Below, piece after piece: positions 45,141-57,000 of a stretch of 64,000 bases of DNA. Origin of the DNA: Imbricaverruca yamaguchii (lineage: Eukaryota; Arthropoda; Thecostraca; Neoverrucidae); assembly GCA_034440575.1 (NCBI GenBank), contig JAOTOL010001323.1, forward strand, positions 496,001 to 560,000. The letters are read 5' to 3'. The notes beneath the pieces were generated by a model. That model had not been told where the DNA came from and searched no databases. It saw only the letters and a list, made by a program, of their open reading frames with translations. Numbering within the stretch: the stretch's first letter is position 1; the number at the start of each line of letters is the position of its first letter. The position numbers were made by a program, and so were the translations under genes.

Positions 45141-46657
45141 GGCGTACATGCCAGAGGAAGCTCTGACATGCAACGTGTTGTCATTTTCACTGCAACAGAC
45201 CTAAAGTACAGCGGGCATGCGAACTTCCTTATATGTGCTTACACTCTGCTGGGATGACGAATCCGACACGTTCTCATGCCATCCTTTAGTCCTCCACGCA
45301 TAAGCTCCATGATAAAGCTTATAAATATTCACATGGTGCCCTGCATCCCTTCCAAAAACATGGAAATCAATACCCATATGAAGGACTAAGTAGGAAGGTA
45401 TGGATGCGCCTGCCTGCCTCCCTACCTCCCGGAAAACACCTTTTGTGCGACAGTGAAACTTGTCGGACTAAACTGGCGCTTCCATGTCGATGCACCTATG
45501 ATAATCTACTAAAAGTGTTGATGCTTAAGCTAGGCAGTCCTTGTATTTGTCAACAGCAAATGTTAATAACAATCAAAAACGAAAAGGTGTTGTAGGATGG
45601 CGTGATAGGTTAACTAGCTTCATCAAGTAATGAATCAGATTTTAAATGTTGTTCGGATAAATTTAAGGAGACACATCGAATCAGAGTGGAGTTTCCTTCA
45701 GACTAAGTAATCTTCATCACTGTCCCATCAAGATATATGCCAAAAGGCACATTCAAAGTGAAGTTCAGGAATCATTACCATTGGTTAACTATGCTTTCCC
45801 CGGCTACCTTTGAAGACCGTCTCTGTAGCTGGCGCTGACTTTCATGGTAACCGTGATCCGAAATGATCATTACTATTACATAAAGAATGCGATATATAAG
45901 TAATGCTCGTACACATGGGTGTAGCGTTCGCTGGTCCTGAGGAAACATGCCGCCCCCCTAAATTTTGAAAAAGACAAAATTTGTCCACACAGTTTTGGAA
46001 CTTGCTCCCGTCTATCTATGTTGTCCCGCGCTATCATTCATGTCTTCAACAACGCTTCCCGCAGCTTTATAAACGAAGTTGCATCCATGACCAGACCTTC
46101 ATTTTGATTTTTGAAGTCGGCTGCAACACTTCGAAAACTACATTGCTAATACACTATGGAATGCATCAGAGCTTTTTTCAACAGCAACACGTATTTGTCT
46201 TCGATCTAACCTGCGTAGTTGTGGAGGAGATACAAAGGTTGCGCACATCGGACTCATGAAGCCATTATTATTGGTTGCTGTTTGAATAGACCAAACCATT
46301 CGTAAGAAATCAGAAGCTGAACTTAAGCTGATTCATTCGCGTCCAGACCAGTGATTTTATGGCGGCATTGCTGAAAAAATGCCTTGGTGAGAAGCCGTAA
46401 TGTACCCATGCCATCCATTAAACAAAACGTGAGATCTCACGAGCTATCGATTATACTATATGTCGAACAGATTTGCTAACATCTCTAGCACAGACCTTAG
46501 CACTTCCGAAATTCCAGACTATCGAATTGATCTGCTCCAAATGCCGTTTATGCCGGATTAACAACACAACTATGTCAGGGTCCGTGCCCGCCACCTCTGC
46601 TGGATCCGCCCTTGTTCATGACCCTGTCACCGCTGTCCTGGTCCGTGGCCGGGATGT
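45141..46657. other. Mostly unassigned; possible LINE C-terminal scrap near 45,990
   Basis: 45,981-46,060 plus reads TQFWNLLPSIYVV followed by SCLQQRFPQLY, resembling the WNxLPxxVV...F motif that ends many non-LTR RT proteins, but the match is too short to be sure. Nothing else is recognised. Confidence 0.3.
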
Positions 46658-47026
46658 CCCGGTCCCGCCACGCGACAATGTCCCGGTCCCGCCGCCCGCC
46701 ACTGTCCCAGTCCCGCCACGCGACAATGTCCCAGTCCCGCCGCCCGCCACCGTCCCGGTCCCGCCGCCCGCCACCGTCCCAGTCCCGCCACGCGACAATG
46801 TCCCAGTCCCGCCGCCCGCCACCGTCCCGGTCCCGCCACGCGACAATGTCCCGGTCCCGCCACGCGACAATGTCCCGGTCCCGCCACGCGACAATGTCCC
46901 GGTCCCGCCGACCGCCACCGTCCCGGTCCCGCCACGCGACAATGTCCCTGTCGCCCACCACTGTCCCGGTCCCGCCGCCCGCCACCGTCCCGGTCCCGCC
47001 ACGCGACAATGTCCCTGTCGCCCGCC
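46658..47026. repeat. 24-bp GC-rich minisatellite, ~15 copies
   Basis: Two 24-bp unit types, CCCGGTCCCGCCACGCGACA plus ATGT and CCCGGTCCCGCCGCCCGCCA plus CCGT, intermixed. Open in several frames (46,473-47,138, 46,612-47,226 plus; 46,616-47,257 minus), which is an artefact of period 24. Confidence 0.96.
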
Positions 47027-47099
47027 AGTTCCGGCCTGGAGCCTGGACACCACGAGATCATCTCTTCCGGCATCGCGCTGCAGCCGCCTTACCAGGAAA

Positions 47100-47260
47100 T
47101 CCAGACCTCTTGGTGACGTCACTATCGGACGGAGTTGACGGCCGCGCGTCCGGGTCACGTGACTCCGGGCGAGTTGCGGGTGGACCGACGGAAAGTCCAT
47201 CCCATCGACGTCACGAGGTCGCGTGAGCCGCTTCCAACATGGCGCGGCTGATAGCATCGG
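47100..47260. promoter_or_regulatory. Promoter-like block: CRE, E-box and YY1-like site
   Basis: Within 130 bp: TGACGTCA (47,114-47,121), the palindrome GTCACGTGAC (47,154-47,163, an E-box of the USF/TFEB type), CGACGTCA (47,206-47,213) and CCAACATGGCG (47,234-47,244), which resembles the YY1 site that often overlaps start sites of TATA-less genes. The ATG inside the last site opens only 16 codons (MARLIASERAHTAIMS). No downstream exon identified; function is inferred from motifs. Confidence 0.4.
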
Positions 47261-47299
47261 AGAGAGCGCATACTGCTATAATGAGCTAAGTTCATCGAC

Positions 47300-49317
47300 C
47301 TTGACTCAGCCAAAGAGTTCCAAGACGCTTGTCCAGTACACAATTTGGCTCTGTGCCAAACACAGCCAGAATCGGCCGGACATCTGTGAAGGAAGAGGGC
47401 GGAGCTTCCTCCGGACGTCGCACGTTATCATCCGAGGTCTGCCGGACGTGCGTGGTAGCATCGGCTTGCGGGGGCTCCTCGCGCTCTTCCGAAAAGAAGG
47501 TGGCTGCTAGCTGCCTGCCATTTCGTCTAAAATTGAGGTAGAGCGACGGGGAAAACCCATTAGGTAATGTGCCGAGAGTCAAATTCAACGATACCCAATT
47601 TCGTGCATACAATATAGACATCCGTCAATCATTTATCCTTCGGGGAAAGTCAGCGGTACAACATTCCGAGGAATAGGGTATTGGCAGCCTCAACCGGATC
47701 AGGTATCAAATATTGCTCAGGTGGATGGAGTCAAAAGTTATATTGTGTCACTAAATTGCCGGCGTTTTGAGTTTGCCATTATCACCGTATACCGGCAATT
47801 GATCATGACTGAAAACCGAAACTTCAGTAATTTAGCGGAATACTAGAACCTTCGAGTTTAAACACCTTTTGCATGGTTATGAAGACCATGCCAATTATAT
47901 CTTTCTTCCATTAATGCTTGGATTGTACTTCGCTACCAAAGCACATTTTCAGTGAATGGGGCCATGCCCTTCACGGGCCCTTCGATATGTCCCTCCAAAC
48001 TGAACAGACCTGGATTGAAATTGTCGTGAAAATGAATGCCCACTGCGCTGAAGGTTTCAGTTTTTGGTAGAAAAACGCATGGCAATTCCTCAATCGATTT
48101 CTACACCATTTTTGGCTCCTCACAATTCGATACCTTACCTATGATGACACTTTGTTCATACTTACCCCCCCACTCCTCCTATTCGAAATCCTGGATTCGC
48201 TAGTGATGTGCCCCAGGCCATAGTCTGGCATGTGTTGTCTGATTCGTTGGTACTGGGTTGGCGTTGGGTTCCTAGGCCAAGCTAACGAATGCAAGGTGCC
48301 TCAGGTCTGGGCAATTGAAAGTTGTCACTCGCGTGCTCCTTTCCCGCCCCATGCTTTGTACCGTGTTTCATACCGTGTTCTCCATTCGTAAACATTGCAT
48401 CACTTGTGACAAGACAACTCGGATTGCTGCGTGTCTAATCTGATTGCGGTCAGTTATATTCCATTGCACCAGTACCATCACAACATAATAGTTTGGATTT
48501 GCACAAATACAAATCTATCGACGCTCAGGTTTACACTCGCGTACAAATCTATTAACGCCCGAGTTTACACCCACGCATAAATATATGGACACCAACATGC
48601 ATATCTAGGGGGAGGGTGAGGCACTTGAGATTATAACCCGTACCTCAAGCCATGGTTGTCTACAACTGTGAGCAAAACGCCCGCCAACCTTGAGTGGGCT
48701 TTGTGACTGAGCCTTCGGTATGCACACTTGTGACCTCTAGCCCTGAAGCCGTTTCTTTCCCATAAGGTATCAAGGGGTATAAATGAATGAATTGCTGAAA
48801 GGCATTAAACAGGTTCGGAAAAACAACTGAGGATGCACATTGACGATTATGTGAAAATGCAGTGAATAATTTCAGTAACATGAGTGTGATTTCAGTAACA
48901 TGAGTGTCAGTAACATGATTTCAACAGCTAATTACGGAATAAATCAGTTGCAAATGTATGGGATTGTGGCTGTACGACATCTGTAGTCCTCATGGACGCC
49001 AGTTTGCACATATGTGAGCCATCTTGGAGCATTTTTACCAGCGGCTGTTCATTGCATGGCAACAAAGTCATGAAGCAGATCCTTGGGGTGTTTTACGACG
49101 CATTCACTGCTGGGTGACATAGCGTCGCCAGCGTTTTACGGTACCTGTTCGCGGGCGGTCTCGGTAATCCAGTGGGTTGTAGGATCAGTACATCCATGGT
49201 GTTTCAGTTCAGCATTTCTAACAACATAAAAACAAATGGATTAAACATTCAAGAGATAGAAGTTGATTGCAATAGGTATCAGCTGAAGCAAAAGAAATTG
49301 TTCGTGGCACCTACTTG
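47300..49317. other. Unassigned intergenic or intronic sequence
   Basis: No domain, RNA gene or large array. Small duplications: about 34 bp twice at 48,510-48,580 (ACAAATCTATCGACGC / ACAAATCTATTAACGC) and GATTTCAGTAACATGAGTGT about 48,869-48,910. Confidence 0.45.
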
Positions 49318-49498
49318 TTTGTTTGTTTATTGGTTGGTTCACGACACACTTTATGCACATTCACGGCTAATGGCGCCGCCCACACTGTTTCGCCGGTGGG
49401 CCGAGGGATTGGAAAATGTCCTGAGTGGCGCTAGAGTCGAACCCGGGACCTTTGGTACCCATAGCCCGACACCTTAACCACTCGGCCATCCCCGCCCC
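49312..49498 (-). mobile_element. Full-length tRNA-derived SINE, second copy, 10-bp TSD
   Basis: Same family as 40,446-40,626, minus strand: A box GATGGCCGAGTGGTTAAGG, B box GGGTTCGACTC (closer to consensus than the first copy), the same body and an AATAAACAAACAAAC tail. Flanked by TCGTGGCACC at 49,302-49,311 and 49,499-49,508. Visible identity with the first copy is over 90%, so both are fairly recent. Confidence 0.88.
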
Positions 49499-49509
49499 TC
49501 GTGGCACCC

Positions 49510-51430
49510 GCATACCTATATTCACTACAAGTGTATTTTACTTGGTAAAGATGCTGAAATTGGCCAATGAGGTCAAGAAGGCAAATACTGTAGGATCCAA
49601 ACACCACCACAGGTACAGGAAACTCCGCACTTGACCTTTCTTCTGGGTGGACGAGGATTACGAGCACTATCAGGGTTGCAGAAAAAATGTTCCTGTTAGG
49701 ACACACCACGGCAGGGACCACACCAATTCCGTCGATTTGAAAACCGTTTATATTTCTGCCATTATTCCTCCTGTCAGAAGTTTCGTACATATTTATTTCC
49801 GAATCTAGTAAAGAAGTCCTTCCAGCCAATATATCTATTTCAAAACCATCGGATGGCCGTTCCGGGAATCTCCTGGGATGACCTTTTCGGACTCCTTGGC
49901 CGTGACTGGAGGGGCATATACCTAGTGTGTCCTATTCTTGGTTTCGGCTGCGCCATTGGGTACGGACAGAGTTTTCAGACTGTTGTTAAGAAAGCAAATA
50001 GTATGACGATTGCGCTGGCTGATGCCTGTGATCCGTTGCGCATTTTAGTGTACTTGGTGTCGTGTGTGGTGGTTGATATTGCTTTCCACTTTTCTGCTTT
50101 CGGGGAAGCTGTGCCCTTTCCCCGACTCTGAACTCGCCCCACAACTTTGGCTTCGTCCCTTCCTAATGTTAGGCACTAAGGAAATTTACCCATCGTCGTC
50201 ACAGTTCATGATGCTCCAAGACCGGTGTGTTTTAGCCTGCATCTGATAGCTGAAGTATATTTATTTAAGCCGGTGTGTGTTTGTTGGTGTGTGGAGTGAG
50301 GAGGAGGGTAACGGTGACGGTGACGGTGGCGGTGACGGTGACAATAGATCCGAGCCCACTGCATGGCACTGCAGTCGCACGCTATGACCTAGTGTTGTTA
50401 TGTTGACTTGTACTGTGCACTACTCTTTGAATTATGTGACTTCACCAGTTATTGGACGGTTTTGCCCACTGATACGGACGCAGAATAAACATAAACATAC
50501 ATACCGTGGAATAAAAACTCAGAATTTCTGAGGTCTGAACATATAGTGGGCCAAATCAGATAAGTTTCTGGTCGGTTTGGGGAGGGGGAGGGTGATCTAG
50601 TGCGTTAGCACTTCGTCCCCGTCCCTCCAATGTTTTTTTTAATCGGCACTCTTGCTGACGACCTTCCCGAGCGGCTATTGTCTCACCAACTCGGCGGTGT
50701 GCGGCTGTCCATGGTGGCTGACACCTCCGGGCGGCCGACTTTCTACCTCCGAAGCCCACCGCGAGATGCGGTATGCAAAGTAGCCGTGCTTTCGGTGCTA
50801 ACACTGGGAATATGCAGATGCGGGGTGTGTAAACGGCCGGTGATTAAGATGGGTGATGGCGAGTCGGCTGCGGACGGAGCTCGCTCTGCTCCTTCTCTCC
50901 GCTCCACCATCGACCATCAACCGCTCGCGCGCACAGGAATCATGGCGTGACAAGAGAGCGGGTGCATTTTAAAATTCCGCCGACGCAAGAGACATAAGGT
51001 GGGTAGAGATCAGGGTCATGTCCAAAACTCCGCTGGTGGAATTTGTATGAGATTGTTTACTGTGTAGACACTTGACTACGCTGCATTGCGGGCACAAAGG
51101 TTCTCTGCTGTACCCTCTGTGATTGTAGAAAAGATAGTATTCTGAGCATGCTGATGTTTCTACTGATGTGAAAATGACATGCTCCTTGTTCATGCCTTTA
51201 ATATATGAACTGCCATATTTCTTAAAAACTACTATCATGGTGTGAAGACGTTGCAGGCGCGCTGAAGGCAAGAAGACGGATTATAGCGAAGTAAAGATGA
51301 TTAAACCAGGCTAATCTGCATGCCGATTTCGTTTCCTAATATGATTAGTGTCGCGTAAACGTTTTTTATTTGCTAAAATCCTCTAAAAAGAGATATATCA
51401 GAAGTTCTCAAGGAGGAGAAGTCGATTGAA
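49510..51430. other. Unassigned sequence
   Basis: Short frames only, e.g. 49,853-50,131 plus (92 codons), without recognised domain. 50,308-50,342 is a short (GGTGAC)n-like hexamer tract. Confidence 0.4.
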
Positions 51431-51431
51431 A

Positions 51432-51806
<375 letters not shown>

Positions 51807-52107
51807 GCGTTTATCACTACCGTGACAGTGAGCATGTGCATTATGGTGTCGCATTTTACACTTTTTCTGGCGGAGCAAAATTGCATTCCCTAACCTTGTG
51901 CATCGAGTGGTGAAACAAAAGTACACCAGAAAAAGCAGCTAAAAACGTTCCCATCTAGCGCAACGGGTGAAACTGAAGAACACGGGCGACGGTGCTGTCA
52001 TCATGCGGCGAAATTTGGAAAGTGGTGTCCCCGCTAAAGTTTTAACGGAAGCCTATGAATTTGACGCCATTGCCTTTCTGACATCCTAATCAGAATCCTA
52101 GTAGCAT

Positions 52108-53044
52108 ATGCCAGCATTATTTGCTGTGACTGGTGAAAATATCCCACAAGGCAGCATCCTATCTCTTACCATCCTCATTACGATCAATGACGCATCAGAG
52201 CAACTTCCCCTAATTTCCCACCTTCTAAAATATTCTCACTATGCCGATGATTTGACTATTTGGTGCACTCACCCGACGGTAGGTACAGCTAGCCACGCTG
52301 CTCAACTCGCTATGTATCACACTGATTCATGGTGCTCCCTCTGGGGCTACAGATCTCCCTTACCAAATCGGTCAGTATGCTCTTTTCCCGGCTTCCCAGA
52401 CATATCCCACATAGTACACCGCTCCGCTATTGCGATCGAAGTATCCCTCTCCAAACCTCCTTCAAATATCTCGGAATTATCCTCGATGAAGGAGTTTATT
52501 TTGGCCCCCACATTACCAATATTAAACAGCGCTGCGCTGTGGTTTTTAATCTTCTGTGCTGCATCTCCGACCGAGACTGGGGTGCAGACAGGACTATTCT
52601 TAACAAAACATACACTGCCCTAATTCGTTCAATCCTGGAATACAACATGTGGGCACCGCGATTAGCCGTGAATGTGGAAAAAGTGCGTCGTGAACCGCCC
52701 AATAAACAATCCTGGAGTACAATGCGTTTATCTTCGATCATATTTCCCCACATTAGCCAAATCACTAAAATGCATACAAAACCACGCACTACGCCTTATC
52801 ACAGGAGCACACTGCACCACACTTACCACCAGTCTCCGGGGTGAGGCCAATCTCCTCAGCCTACAACACAGCAGAACACTACAGCTCTTTAGATACCACT
52901 ACAGCACAGCAACACAGCTAAGTCACTCCTCCAATGTCGCATGGTCTAAACCCCCGGTTAGGCGCTCCAAAAACAGCATTGCTATTCACTTGAAGCAGGT
53001 TCTGACATCCACACTGACTTTTCCCGATGTAACCCCTGACAGAG
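52108..53044 (+). pseudogene. LINE reverse transcriptase fragment (Jockey/I-like), broken
   Basis: Plus strand. GENIPQGSILSLTILITIND is the RT motif before the active site; YADDLTIWC carries the catalytic Asp pair (52,240-52,251). After a frame shift near 52,330 come LQISLTKSVSMLFSR, SFKYLGIILDEGVYFGPHI (thumb) and ALIRSILEYN. A 61-bp truncated SINE with its 16-bp duplication then breaks the frame at 52,646-52,706. LKCIQNHALRLITGAHCTTL follows in a new frame. The fingers subdomain and endonuclease are missing (5' truncated at about 52,105). It continues, after a minisatellite, into the RNase H part at 53.4 kb. Confidence 0.75.
52646..52706 (+). mobile_element. 5'-truncated SINE (61 bp) inside LINE RT, 16-bp TSD
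   Basis: Contains GTGGGCACCGCGATTAGCCG and TGAATGTGGAAAAAGTGCGT, then CGTGAACCGCCCAATAAA, matching only the 3' part of the SINE at 40.4 and 49.3 kb. Flanks CAATCCTGGAATACAA (52,630-52,645) and CAATCCTGGAGTACAA (52,707-52,722) are a 16-bp duplication with one mismatch. The tRNA head is absent. Confidence 0.82.
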
Positions 53045-53061
53045 TTGAGTGACTGCTCCCA

Positions 53062-53330
53062 GCGTTGACTGACGGCGTTGACTGACGGCGGCGACTGACG
53101 GCGTTGACTGACGGCGTTGACTGACGGCGGTGACTGACGGCGTTGACTGACGACGGTGACTGACGGCGGTGACTGACGGCGGTGACTGACGGCGTTGACT
53201 GACGACGTTGACTGACGGCGGTGACTGACGGCGGTGACTGATGGCGGTGACTGACGGCGGTGACTGACGGCGGTGACTGACGGCGGTGACTGACGGCGGC
53301 GACTAACGGCGTTGACTGACGGCTGACCGA
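53062..53330. repeat. 13-bp minisatellite inside the LINE, ~20 copies
   Basis: Unit GTGACTGACGGCG or the 14-bp GTTGACTGACGGCG. It sits between the RT and RNase H parts of the LINE remnant. Minus frames 52,918-53,391 and 52,986-53,384 are repeat artefacts. Confidence 0.95.
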
Positions 53331-53399
53331 CGGCTCCCGTACCAGCAATGGTTCGGGAGCCACCTGGTGCGGTGGGCCCGACACCGGTCAAACCAAATT

Positions 53400-54030
53400 A
53401 ACACTTCATCATTCGGTATACACAGCATAATTAGTCACCATACTCGCTTACCTCCAACACATAATTGCATGACACATCACTGCCCTTGCTACAATCTGCA
53501 CCGGCCCACGATCCTCCGCCAACTGCCTCGCGGTCATCCACAACACCACGCACCCCACACTCCACTCCACCCGACACTTCTACAATGACAACCACGCACA
53601 CCTTCAGCTCACCCGCCTCTGGATCCCCGGTTAGGAGTACTCCGGTGAACGATCGAGCGGACGGTCTGGCCCGGGCGGCGGTCGACCCCTCCCCCCGAAC
53701 GAGGGAGTTCCCGTATCCCCCTGTGGATCTCCTATCACTTACAAATAATTTGTTTACGAAATATATGGAGGCCTGCTGGTCACACAACACGCCACACCTT
53801 CGTGCTATCAAGCCCGCACTCTCCAACCAGCACTCCCGTATGGACGAGGTGGTACTCGCCAGACTTCGCCTCGGACGCACCAGATTGACACAAAATTATT
53901 TTTGTATCGACCACACCGCCCTCCACTTTGTAGCACATGTCGAGTCTGCATACCTGTCTACTGTCTACCAAACTCCCAGTGACACGAACAGACGGCGAAG
54001 ATTCAGTTCGTTTCAGTGCAGTTAACAAAT
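53400..54030 (+). pseudogene. LINE RNase H and C-terminal fragment
   Basis: Plus strand. LQLTRLWIPG and, after a shift, NDRADGLARAA form the end of an RNase H domain (the W-I-P-G...N-x-x-A-D-x-L-A-R pattern). Then FPYPPVDLLSLTNNLFTKYM with IKPALSN and DEVVLARLRLGRTRLTQNYF, the C-terminal block of Jockey/I-type ORF2. The last part is similar to 12,170-12,425 minus. Together with 52,108-53,044 this is one LINE copy split by a minisatellite. Confidence 0.7.
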
Positions 54031-54073
54031 GGGCCAATTGACTGGCTTCCCATTGTTTAACTTCGAGCCTCCC

Positions 54074-57000
54074 ACTGACAGCTCTATGTACACCACTGAC
54101 AGCTCTATGTACACCACTGACAGCTCTGTGTACACCACTGACAGCTCTGTGTACACCAGTAACAGATCTGTGTACACCAGTGACAGCTCTATGTACACCA
54201 CTGACAGCTCTATGTACACCACTGACAGCTCTATGTACACCAGTGACAGCTCTGTGTACACCAATGACAGCTCTGTGTACACCAGTGACAGCTCTGTGTA
54301 CAACAGTGACAGCTCTGTGTACACCACTGACAGCTCTGTGTACACCAGCGACAGCTCTGTGTACACCAGCGACAGCTCTGTGTACACCACTGACAGCTCT
54401 ATGTACACCAGTGACAGCTCTGTGTACACCACTGACAGCTCTATGTACACCAGTGACAGCTCTATGTACACCAGCGACAGCTCTGTGTACACCACTGACA
54501 GCTCTATGTACACCACTGACAGCTCTATGTACACCAGTGACAGCTCTATGCACACCAGTGACAGCTCTGTGTACACCAGTGACAGCTCTGTGTACACCAG
54601 TGACAGCTCTGTGTACACCAGTGACAGCTCTATGTACACCAGTGACAGCTCTGTGTACACCACTGACAGCTCTGTGTACACCAGTGACAGCTCTATGTAC
54701 ACCACTGACAGCTCTGTGTACACCACTGACAGCTATGTGTACACCAGTGACAGCTCTATGTACACCAGCGACAGCTCTGTGTACACCAGTGACAGCTCTG
54801 TGTACACCAGTGACAGCTCTGTGTACACCAGTGACAGCTCTATGTACACCAGTGACAGCTCTATGTACACCAGTGACAGCTCTGTGTACACCACTGACAG
54901 CTCTGTGTACACCACTGACAGCTCTATGTACACCACTGACAGCTCTGTGTACACCAGTGACAGCTCTATGTACACCACTGACAGCTCTGTGTACACCAGT
55001 GACAGCTCTGTGTACACCACTGACAGCTCTGTGTACACCAGCGACAGCTCTATGTACACCACTGACAGCTCTGTGTACACCAGTGACAGCTCTATGTACA
55101 CCAGCGACAGCTCTGTGTACACCACTAACAGCTCTATGTACACCACTGACAGCTCTATGTACACCAGTGACAGCTCTGTGTACACCAGTGACAGCTCTGT
55201 GTACACCACTGACAGCTCTGTGTACACCAGTGACAGCTCTGTGTACACCAGTGACAGCTCGATGTACACCACTGACAGCTCTGTGTGCACCAGTGACAGC
55301 TCTGTGTACACCAGTGACAGCTCGATGTACACCACTGACAGCTCTATGTACACCACTGACAGCTCTATGTACACCACTGACAGCTCTGTGTACACCAGCG
55401 ACAGCTCTATGTACACCACTGACAGCTCTGTGTACACCAGTGACAGCTCTATGTACACCAGCGACAGCTCTGTGTACACCACTGACAGCTCTATGTACAC
55501 CACTGACAGCTCTATGTACACCAGTGACAGCTCTGTGTACACCAGTGACAGCTCTGTGTACACCAGTGACAGCTCTATGTACACCAGTGACAGCTCTGTG
55601 TACACCACTGACAGCTCTGTGTACACCAGCGACAGCTCTGTGTACACCACTGACAGCTCTATGTGCACCACTGACAGCTCTATGTACACCACTGACAGGT
55701 CTGTGTACACCAGTGACAACTCTGTGTACACCACTGACAGCTCTGTGTACACCAGTGACAGCTCTATGTACACCAGTGACAGCTCTGTGTACACCAGTGA
55801 CAGCTCTATGTACACCAGTGACAGCTCTATGTACACCAGTGACAGCTCTGTGTACACCAGTGACAGCTCTGTGTACACCAGTGACAGCTCTATGTACACC
55901 AGTGACAGCTCTGTGTACACCACTGACAGCTCTGTGTACACCAGCGACAGCTCTGTGTACACCAGTGACAGCTCTGTGTACACCAGTGACAGCTCTATGT
56001 GCACCACTGACAACTCTGTGTACACCAGTGACAGCTCTATGTACACCACTGACAGCTCTATGTACACCAGTGACAGCTCTATGTACACCATGACAGCTCT
56101 ATGTGCACAGTGACAGCTCTGTGTACACCAGTGACAGCTCTGTGTACACCAGTGAACTTGTGTACACCAGTGACAGCTCTGTGTACACCAGTGACAGCTC
56201 TGTGTACACCAGTGACAGCTCTGTGTACACCAGTGACAGCTCTGTGTACACCAGTGACAGCTCTGTGTACACCAGTGACAGCTCTGTGTACACCAGTGAC
56301 AGCTCTGTGTACACCACTGACAGCTCTATGTACACCAGTGACAGCTCTATGTACACCAGTGACAGCTCTATGTACACCACTGACAGCTCTATGTACACCA
56401 GTGACAGCTCTATGTACACCAGTGACAGCTCTGTGTACACCAGTGACAGCTCTGTGTACACCAGTGACAGCTCTGTGTACACCAGTGACAGTCTATGTAC
56501 ACCATGACAGCTCTGTGTACACCAGTGACAGCTCTGTGTACACCACTGACAGTTGTGTACACCAGTGACAGCTCTGTGTACACCAGTGACAGCTCTGTGT
56601 ACACCACTGACAGCTCTGTGTAACCATGACAGCTCGTGTCATGACAGCTCTGTGTACACCAGTGACAGCTCTGTGTACACCAGTGACAGCTCTGTGTACA
56701 CCAGTGACAGCTCTATGTACACCAGTGACAGCTCTATGTACACCAGTGACAGCTCTATGTACACCAGTGACAGCTCTGTGTACACCAGTGACAGCTCTGT
56801 GTACACCAGTGACAGCTCTGTGTACACCAGTGACAGCTCTATGTACACCAGTGACAGCTCTATGTACACCAGTGACAGCTCTATGTACACCAGTGACAGC
56901 TCTATGTACACCACTGACAGCTCTATGTACACCAGTGACAGCTCTATGTACACCAGTGACAGCTCTATGTACACCAGTGACAGCTCTATGTGCACCACTG

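Noticed and set aside
46473..47257. Pro/Val-rich (plus) and Arg/Gly-rich (minus) frames
   Set aside because: Translation of the 24-bp minisatellite in frames kept open by a period divisible by 3.
49853..50131. 92-codon plus frame with hydrophobic stretches
   Set aside because: No recognised family or signal; it could be chance. Left as unassigned.
54029..56113. 694-codon open frame of TDSSVYT-like heptads (mucin-like protein)
   Set aside because: All six frames are open because the period is 21. The commonest unit variants are amino-acid-changing, and there is no signal peptide, splice pattern or non-repeat domain.
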